Positions 8,148 to 17,900 of a DNA stretch of 27,446 bases are shown here, piece after piece (positions within the stretch are counted from its first letter, which is position 1; each line of letters starts with the position of its first letter). The translations under genes and the position numbers were made by a program. The notes beneath the pieces were generated by a model. That model was not told the origin of the DNA. It saw nothing but the letters and a program-made list of their open reading frames with translations, and ran no database searches. The stretch is taken from positions 1 through 27,446 of the IMG/VR virus record IMGVR_UViG_3300046007_008928, one strand, 5' to 3'. Source of the DNA: a virus.

Positions 8148-8903
8148 TTAAACTGTATGTTTGTACTTTTCGTACCATTCCATGTTATTATATTTCTGCG
8201 CTAATCTTAATTCATTGCGCCTAAATGTTCTTTCCCAATCACTTACTAATTCGGGATTATGCACAGTACCTTCGCCTTGATGCCATAACGGAAAAGCACC
8301 CACATGAAGTTTAATGTCTTGATTCCAAACTAAAGGAATAGGTTGTACAACTTCGTATCCTAATATTTGTGCGGCTGCACAAAAATCTATATCTTCATTT
8401 CCGCCGGTAATATATTCTTCGTCTAATAATCCAACTTCATTAATTACTTTTCTATCAATCATTACACAAAAGAAAATGCCAAAATACATTTTTGTAATTT
8501 CACTATATTTTTTTAGTGAACATGTTATTCCGCATTTAGGATTACTTTCAAATCCACTATGCAACATACGCAACCAATCACCTTTTACTTGAGGTAATAA
8601 AATTGCATCGTTGTTTAACATTACTAATTTATCACAAGTTGCTTGCATTATACCAATATTAGTGGCTCTAGCATAACCCAATGCTTGCTCATTCCAAATT
8701 ATTTTCAAATGTTTTTCTAAACCCAAATATGCAAAAGTTTGCTGTAATTTAGTTAAAAACTCTGAAGTATTATCTGTACATCCGTTGGCAGATATAATTA
8801 ATTCTATATCTTGTAAATAGGAATATTTAAAAACCGCATCCAAGCAGGGTTTTAAAAATTTATCGCAATTATTATATGTAGGTATGACAATGCTATATTT
8901 CAT
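8148..8903 (-). CDS. GT2 family glycosyltransferase
   Basis: This 251-residue single-domain GT2 enzyme begins MKYSIVIPTYNNCDKFLKPC, has LIISANGCTDN (about 34-44), the donor/metal motif LNNDAIL around residue 97, and GGNEDIDF in the acceptor region. It matches the N-terminal domain of the three-domain protein downstream almost motif for motif, including the C-terminal H-x-GEGTVH-x-x-x-LV segment and A-x-KYN, so the two arose by tandem duplication. The donor sugar is unknown. It is the first gene after the giant fibre, separated by 47 bases that hold a hairpin covering its AGAGGG ribosome site. Its stop (8148) is followed within 10 bases by the next start. Confidence 0.93.
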   Translation of the reverse strand: MKYSIVIPTYNNCDKFLKPCLDAVFKYSYLQDIELIISANGCTDNTSEFLTKLQQTFAYLGLEKHLKIIWNEQALGYARATNIGIMQATCDKLVMLNNDAILLPQVKGDWLRMLHSGFESNPKCGITCSLKKYSEITKMYFGIFFCVMIDRKVINEVGLLDEEYITGGNEDIDFCAAAQILGYEVVQPIPLVWNQDIKLHVGAFPLWHQGEGTVHNPELVSDWERTFRRNELRLAQKYNNMEWYEKYKHTV

Positions 8904-8905
8904 GA

Positions 8906-8945
8906 AATGCCCTCTTACTACTTATGATTGTAGTAATTGGGCATT
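8906..8945 (-). promoter_or_regulatory. Hairpin that covers the ribosome binding site of the first glycosyltransferase
   Basis: The intergenic bases can fold into AATGCCC/GGGCATT (8906-8912 with 8939-8945), a 2x2 internal loop, TTACTAC/GTAGTAA (8915-8921 with 8930-8936) and an 8-base loop. In the minus-strand transcript the 3' arm contains the AGAGGG Shine-Dalgarno sequence and ends two bases before the ATG at 8903. No U-run follows, so it is not a standard intrinsic terminator. A translational brake or mRNA-processing hairpin that lowers enzyme output relative to the fibre is the most natural reading; this is inferred from pairing only. Confidence 0.6.
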
Positions 8946-8950
8946 AAATT

Positions 8951-11900
8951 TTAAGCATAAGTTGCGTTCAATGTATACCAGTTTGTAGCATTCATAGCTA
9001 TAAATTCTACACATCCGCCGACAGCTAATGTAAATCCTGCATTCGCAGCCAATGCATTAATTTGATCACTTGTATTTGGATACACTAGCAATGCGTTTGC
9101 ACCACCGTTTCTTACTACAACACGAAGACCTTGTACGCAATCTGGTAATCTAACGCCTGTACTTGCAGCTACTGTAGTGACATTATTAATAGCTGTAGTA
9201 AGAGCCGTTGCTGTTCCTTGATTAGAGCCTGCTGCCGATATAGTATCTGTTGTTCCAAAATCGAAATATATAGCACTGAATGCACCTGTACTTGCGTTAT
9301 AAACAAGAGGAGTTGTTGCAACATCAACTTTAGGTGTTTGACTTGAGCCTGCCGCGCCGACCATAACTGGGTACAATGCTACTGTACTGTTATCATCAGT
9401 AGCATTGATTGCTGTACTTGGGCCTGCTTGACCAGAGAATCCTGATGTTCCAGTAAATCCAGATACACCTGTAAATCCACTGACACCCGACCAACCACTT
9501 ACGCCACTCCATCCTGATCTACCACTTATACCGGTAGTACCTGACCAACCTGATACACCAGTAGTGCCACTAAATCCTGATGTTCCTGAAATACCAGTAG
9601 TACCTGACCAACCTGATACACCAGTAGTTCCTGATGTACCTGATACACCAGTAGTGCCTGACCATCCTGATACACCAGTAGTGCCTGACCATCCTGATAC
9701 ACCAGTAGTGCCACTAGCACCTGACCAGCCGCTTACGCCTGTTGTACCTGAAGTGCCACTAAATCCACTTACGCCTGTAGTGCCACTAGCACCTGACCAT
9801 CCTGAGGTTCCGCTTATACCAGTAGTGCCTGACCATCCTGACGTTCCTGAAACACCTGTAGTTCCTGACCAACCTGATGTACCGCTATCGCCTGTTCTAT
9901 TAAAATTAATAACAAGTGCATCATTATTTGCTGGGATAGTACCAGATACATAAGTTACTGTTAGTGTGTAATAGGTTGTATTATCTGTAGCAGCCGTAAC
10001 ATTGAATATTGCCTGAACTGTGCTTGCGTTAGAGTTATTCGTAACAACAAATTGCCCTTTATTAACACTAGAACTTGATGCAAAAGATGCTAACCAAGCA
10101 GAGAAATCAACGCCACTTACATTAAGATCGTTTACATAAATTGCAGTTACTAAACCTATTGTACCACTATTAAATCTTACGCTACCATTGCTACCAATAC
10201 CAGCTGTTGTAGTGGAATCAAAATAATATCTTACACCGGCTTTATTACCTTGAGGTCCTGAATATCCAGAAATACCTGTTGTGCCACTTGCGCCTGACCA
10301 ACCACTTACGCCTGTTGTGCCACTAGCACCTGACCAACCACTTACACCAGTTGTGCCTGATGTTCCTGATATACCAGTTGTACCCGACCAACCACTTACG
10401 CCTGTTGTGCCACTAGCACCTGACCAACCACTTACACCAGTAGTACCTGAGGCGCCACTCCAGCCACTTACGCCTGTTGTTCCTGATGCACCACTCCAAC
10501 CCGATGTACCTGATATACCAGTTGTACCTGACCAACCACTGACACCAGTAGTACCTGATGCACCTGACCAACCACTTACGCCAGTAGTACCTGATGCACC
10601 TGACCAACCTGATGTTCCACTTACACCAGTAGTACCTGATGCACCTGACCAACCACTTACACCAGTAGTACCTGATGCACCTGACCAACCACTTACACCA
10701 GTAGTGCCTGACCAACCTGATACGCCGGTTGTTCCACTGAATCCACTTATACCTGTTGTACCACTCACGCCTGTAGTACCTGATGCACCTGACCAGCCTG
10801 ATGTTCCTGATACACCAGTAGTACCTGACCAGCCTGATGTTCCACTTATACCAGTAGTACCTGATGCACCTGACCAACCACTTACACCAGTAGTACCTGA
10901 TGCACCTGACCAACCACTTACGCCAGTAGTACCTGACCAGCCTGATGTTCCTGATACACCAGTAGTACCTGACCAGCCTGATGTTCCACTTATACCAGTA
11001 GTACCTGATGCACCTGACCAACCACTTACACCAGTAGTACCTGATGCACCTGACCAACCACTTACGCCAGTAGTACCTGACCAACCACTTACGCCAGTAG
11101 TTCCTGAAGCACCACTATATCCACTAATACCTGTGGTGCCTGAATATCCTGAAACACCAGTTGTACCAGAAGTGCCAGAAGTACCAGATTCACCACTCCA
11201 ACCACTAACACCTGTAAATCCACTAGTTCCTGATATACCTGTTGTACCTGATATACCGCTTGTACCCGAAGTGCCACTGTATCCACTGACGCCAGTAAAT
11301 CCAGACACACCCGACCAACCTGATGTTCCACTCTCTCCTGATGTACCACTTATGCCTGATTCACCTGACCAACCACTTACACCGCTTACACCTGTGTATC
11401 CGCTTATACCTGATACACCGCTAATACCTGATATACCTGTATATCCACTAATACCCGATGTACCTGAAGTACCGCTAGCACCACTAATACCTGAGAATCC
11501 TGAAACACCTTGTACAAGAGCAAGAATAATTTCTAAGTTATTTGCAAATCCTGAAGTACCGGTGCCACCTGATGTTACTAACGATACAGGAATTGTCCAA
11601 TAACCTGTGTTGTTAGTTGGAGTACCTGTAATAGTAAATGTTTGGAAGTTAGCACTTTGTGCTTTATCCTGTAATGTAATATTTTCAGTTTGTTGCAATA
11701 ATGCTAGGAAGATGTCAATATCAATACCATCGTTTGTAGTCATGTTTACATACAAGTTAGTAGCACTTGTTTGTGTACCAGTATTGTATTGAATATGTCC
11801 ACTAGCTGGCGGAGGTGTTTGACTGTTTGCATCAATTGTGTATTCAAATATAGTGCTTGAGACACCTGGCGCGCCACTTGCACCACTTGCACCACTTGCA

Positions 11901-14900
11901 CCAGAATATCCACTTACACCTGATGTACCTGATGTACCTGATGTACCGCTAAATCCGCTAACACCTGTAGTACCAGAAGCACCTGATTCACCACTCCAAC
12001 CAGATGTGCCACTGTATCCGCTAACACCTGTATGTCCTGACTCTCCGCTCCATCCTGAAGTTCCTGATGTACCGCTTGTTCCTGATATTCCTGATGTACC
12101 GCTTTCACCTGATGTACCACTTGTACCGCTAAAGCCACTAACACCAGAAATACCTGATTCACCACTCCAACCACTAACACCTGTAGTTCCTGATGTTCCT
12201 GATGTTCCGCTTGTACCGGATGTTCCGCTAAATCCTGATGTTCCGCTTATACCTGTAGTACCGGATTCACCACTCCAACCACTAACACCTGTAGTTCCCG
12301 AAGTTCCTGATATACCTGTTGTACCTGACCAGCCACTTACGCCTGTGTAACCACTAGTACCTGATGTACCTGATTCTCCTGATGTACCTGATTCTCCTGA
12401 TGTACCAGAAGTTCCTGATATACCTGTTGTGCCTGACCAACCACTTACGCCTGATTCACCACTAAATCCGCTAACACCTGTAGTACCGGATTCACCACTC
12501 CAACCACTAACACCAGTAGTTCCCGATGTTCCTGATTCTCCACTAGTACCTGATTGACCTGATGTTCCACTAAATCCACTAACACCAGACTCTCCTGATG
12601 TACCTGATTCTCCGCTCCAGCCACTAACACCAGATTCTCCTGATGTACCTGAAATGCCAGATGTGCCACTAAAACCACTTATACCTGTAGTACCTGAAGC
12701 ACCACTAAAACCACTTATACCTGTAGTACCTGAAGCGCCACTGTATCCTGATTGACCAGGAACAGCTGCCGTTAAGGTTATATTAGATGTTATATCACCT
12801 ACTTTGACTAATGTAACTTTAGCGTGCCACATGCCTGCAGCTCCGGCAGATGTATATACTGATGTTCCATCAATAATCCATTGCGAAGCATTACCAGATA
12901 AAATTACTTGATATGTACTTGTTGCGCTATATGTGCCGATTGGTGATACGCTTAGTGAGGCATTGTCATATGCGTATACATCTCCTGTTGTATCAAAGTA
13001 GAATGCATATGTAGGAGCTGTAAAGCCAGCTGCTCCTAAACCGATCAATTGTCCAAATGTTGCAGCTAGATTTACTTTAAATGTAGTTGCAGCTCCGGGA
13101 TAAGCCTGATCAGTGTATGAGGTAGTTGCTGAATTATCTGCGCCAATTTTTTCTACACTATCACCCTCTGAGGTCATATTTGGTGCAGCATTTTGGAAAG
13201 TAAGCGTTGATGCTGTTGCACCACTAGTACCGCTTGCACCTGAATAACCTGATGTGCCACTGAATCCTGAAACACCGGTAAATCCGCTTACGCCTGTGAA
13301 TCCTGATGTTCCGCTTGTACCGGATGTTCCACTTTCACCTGATGTGCCAGAAGTTCCTGATTCACCTGATGTACCACTAAATCCTGATGTGCCGGATGTG
13401 CCGGATGCTCCTGATTCTCCACTCCATCCTGATACTCCGGTAAATCCTGAAGTACCTGATACACCAGATGTACCGCTTGTTCCACTTGTACCTGATTCTC
13501 CACTAAATCCTGAAGTACCTGAAACTCCTGATTCACCACTCCAACCAGATGTTCCACTTTCACCTGAATGTCCTGAAGTGCCTGATTCTCCTGACCAACC
13601 ACTTACACCTGATTCACCTGAGAAACCACTTACACCTGATTCACCTGAGAAACCACTTATACCAGTGTAACCTGAAGTTCCACTTAAACCTGAATCACCT
13701 TGAGGACCAACTGCTCCATCTAAGTTAATTGTCCAGCTGCTGTATGTTCCTGATCCGTTAATTTCTATAACATTAACAACCATAACACCTGTACCAGGAT
13801 TATAGCTTGTAATAGGACCGTTCATATCATTGCTATTATCGTAAGCAATAACAACGTCTTGATTTATTGTATAGGCAAGTCCTGTAGCAACAGATAATGT
13901 TTGTGAACCTAAACCAATAGTTAATAGTGAATTGCTAGTTGTAGCATAACGATCACCAGTTTGACCACTTGCCCCTGATATACCACTTATACCGCTTGTA
14001 CCGCTAGTTCCACTGAATCCACTTACACCAGTAGTACCTGATTCTCCTGACCAACCACTTACGCCAGTAGTACCAGAAGTACCAGAAGTACCAGATTCAC
14101 CACTCCAACCTGACACACCTGTAAATCCTGATGTACCTGACACACCAGATGTTCCACTTAAACCAGAAGTTCCTGATTCTCCTGACCATCCGCTTACACC
14201 AGTAGTACCTGATTCACCTGACCAACCACTTACGCCAGTAGCACCAGAAGTACCACTTATACCTGAAGTGCCACTAAATCCACTAACACCAGTAGTGCCT
14301 GAAATACCTGATTCACCTGACCAACCACTTATGCCTGATTCTCCGCTAAATCCTGATACACCTGATACACCTGACCAACCACTTACACCTGATTCTCCTG
14401 ACCAACCACTTATGCCTGATTCACCACTTGTACCTGATTCACCTGACCAACCACTTATACCTGTAGTACCTGATTCGCCGCTAAATCCTGATACACCTGA
14501 TTCACCTGACCAGCCACTTATGCCTGATTCTCCTGATTGTCCCGATTCACCACTCCATCCTGATGTTCCACTAACACCTGATTCACCACTCCAACCGCTT
14601 ACACCGGTTTCGCCACTGAAACCACTTATGCCACTTGTACCTGATTGACCTGATTCTCCACTAAATCCACTTTCACCTGATGTGCCAGAAGTTCCTGATT
14701 CGCCGCTCCAGCCTGAAGTGCCACTTACACCTGATGTACCTGATTCTCCTGATGTACCTGACTCACCTGACCAACCACTTACACCTGATTCACCACTAAA
14801 TCCGCTTATACCTGAAGTACCTGATTCTCCTGATGTACCACTTGTACCACTTGTTCCACTTGTACCCGATTCACCGGACCAGCCTGATGTTCCACTATAA

Positions 14901-17900
14901 CCTGATGTTCCTGATTGTCCTGATACACCTGTCCATCCTGAGGTGCCTGAAGCACCACTATAACCTGATGTACCGGATTCACCACTAAATCCTGAAACGC
15001 CAGATTCCCCTGAGAACCCACTTATACCGGACTCACCTGAATATCCGCTTACGCCTGTAAATCCACTTATGCCGGAACCGCTAAATCCTGAAACTCCACT
15101 AAAGCCTGATGGACCTTGTATAGGTCCAACATTAGTCCAGTTTCCTAATCCATCACTAACTGCACCGTCACCTGCATTGTATCCGCCACCTGCATTTTGA
15201 ATCAGATATAAATCGCCTGCTGCTGCACCGCCTGGTAAATATGTATAATCATATACACTTCCAGATAATTGAATTGATTTACCAGAGTAACCTGATAGAC
15301 CAGATGTGCCACTATAACCACTGATACCAGATACGCCTGAATAACCACTGATACCTGAACCACTGAAACCACTTAATCCAGATGTACCAGATGTACCACT
15401 CAAGCCTGAGGTACCTGACTCACCTGAGAATCCACTTACTCCAGTAAATCCACTTACTCCAGACTCTCCAGAAGTACCACTGAAACCTGATTCACCTGAT
15501 GTTCCACTGAAACCTGATTCACCTGATGTTCCGCTATGTCCTGATAAGCCACTTGTTCCAGAAGCTCCACTAAAGCCTGATGTTCCTGATACACCAGAAG
15601 TACCGCTTACGCCTGTAAATCCACTTATACCAGAAGTACCACTGAATCCACTTGTACCACTAACACCAGATTCACCAGAAGTTCCTGACTCTCCACTAAA
15701 GCCTGAAGTACCAGATTGACCTGAATCACCTGACCAACCTGAAGTACCAGATTCACCAGAAGTTCCTGATACCCCTGAAGTACCACTTATGCCACTAAAT
15801 CCTGAAACTCCACTAAATCCCGAAGTGCCAGATAGACCAGATTCTCCTGACCAACCTGAAGTACCGCTTAATCCACTTGTACCTGATTGACCGGATTCGC
15901 CGCTCCAACCACTTAATCCACTAAAGCCTGAAGTGCCACTTATACCTGATGTGCCTGATTCTCCCGACTCTCCACTATAACCTGAAGTACCTGATTGTCC
16001 ACTAATACCAGTGGCGCCACTGAAGCCTGATGTCCCCGATTCACCAGATGTTCCACTAAAACCTGATTCTCCGGATATGCCGCTTATTCCTGATTCTCCG
16101 CTATAACCACTTATACCAGAGGGTCCTGAGTATCCAGAGAAACCACTTACACCTGATGCTCCTGAAACACCTGAATGACCACTAACACCTTGAACTAAAG
16201 CTAAAATGAGTTCAAGACCATTTGCAAAGCCGGAAGTGCCTGTTCCACCTGAGGCTAATAAAGTTACTGGAATAGTCCAGTAACCTGTATTATTTGTAGG
16301 TGTGCCGTTTATCTCCCAACGCTGATAATTGGCGCTTTGAGCCTTATCCTGTAATGTAATAACTTCAGTATCTTGTAATAGTGCTAGGAAAATATCAATA
16401 TCAATACCATCGTTAGTGGTCATATTGACATATAGGTTTGTTGCGCTTGTTTGAACAGAGTTATCGTATTGAATGTAACCACTAGCAGGTGGTGGGGTTT
16501 GACTATTAGCGTCAGCAGTATACTCAAATATTGTACTGCTTATGCCAGGAGTACCACTTGTACCAGATGTACCACTAGCTCCGCTGAATCCACTTACACC
16601 AGTTGTACCTGATTCACCTGAAAAACCACTAATACCTGAACCTGAGAAGCCTGAAATACCTGAGGAACCTGATTCACCTGAATGCCCAGATACCCCGCTT
16701 TCACCAGACCATCCACTGACACCAGTAAATCCTGATGTGCCACTAATACCAGACGCCCCTGATTCTCCTGAATGTCCCGATGTACCACTAGTACCTGATT
16801 GACCAGATTCTCCACTCCATCCAGAGGTGCCGCTTTCTCCAGAATGTCCTGATGAACCTGATTCGCCTGACCATCCACTTACACCTGTAAATCCAGATGT
16901 TCCACTTACACCAGATGTGCCTGATAGACCTGAAGTACCAGATTCACCGCTATATCCTGAAGTACCTGACAAACCACTAATACCAGACGCCCCTGATTCT
17001 CCTGAATGTCCCGATGTGCCACTTACACCTGATGCACCACTGAATCCACTTACACCAGTAAATCCTGATGTGCCACTTATACCAGACGCACCTGACTCTC
17101 CACTTACACCTGTTGTGCCTGATTCACCACTAAAACCACTTGTACCAGATTGACCACTTTCCCCGGATGCCCCACTGACACCACTTTCCCCGGATGCCCC
17201 ACTGACACCACTAAATCCACTTAATCCAGATTGTCCAGAAGTTCCACTAAATCCACTTACACCAGTAATTCCAGAATCACCTGATAATCCTGAATATCCG
17301 CTTATACCAGTCGTACCTGAGAATCCTGATTCTCCTGATTCTCCTGAGAATCCACTTACACCTGATCCACTAAATCCACTTACACCTGATTCACCTGATA
17401 ATCCAGAATCTCCAGAGAATCCAGACGGTCCACTGAATCCACTTACACCTGACAAACCTGACGTTCCGGATAAACCTGAATGTCCTGATATACCACTTAT
17501 ACCAGATGTGCCTGAAAAACCACTTATACCTGATCCACTAAAGCCTGAAAAACCACTTACACCAGAAGGTCCTTGTAATGGACCGATATTCGTCCAAGTG
17601 TTATCTCCATTACTTACTGCACCATCTCCTGCATTATAACCTCCACCTGCATTTTCAACAATATACACAGTGCCTGAGGGGATTCCGTTAGGCAAGAAAG
17701 TATAATCAAAAACAGAACCACCTATTGTAATTCCTGCACCTGAAAAACCGCTAACACCACTAGCACCAGACACTCCACTTGGTCCAGAGAAACCTGATAC
17801 TCCACTTGGTCCCGAGAATCCAGACACTCCACTTGGTCCAGAGAAACCTGATACTCCACTTGGTCCAGAGAAACCTGATACTCCACTTGGTCCCGAGAAT

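Noticed and set aside
10413-11084. A same-strand alternative frame reading [12 protein letters not shown] repeats
   Set aside because: It is a frame-shifted reading of the 36-bp repeat. Its apparent regularity comes only from the DNA repeat.
10281-11603. A 440-residue plus-strand open frame rich in Pro ([10 protein letters not shown] type), with similar ones at 9564-9953, 11838-12350, 13254-13670 and 14268-14648
   Set aside because: These are antisense reflections of the Gly-X-Ser codons: the repeat unit has no stop in this frame. They lack starts with ribosome sites and disappear at the globular modules.
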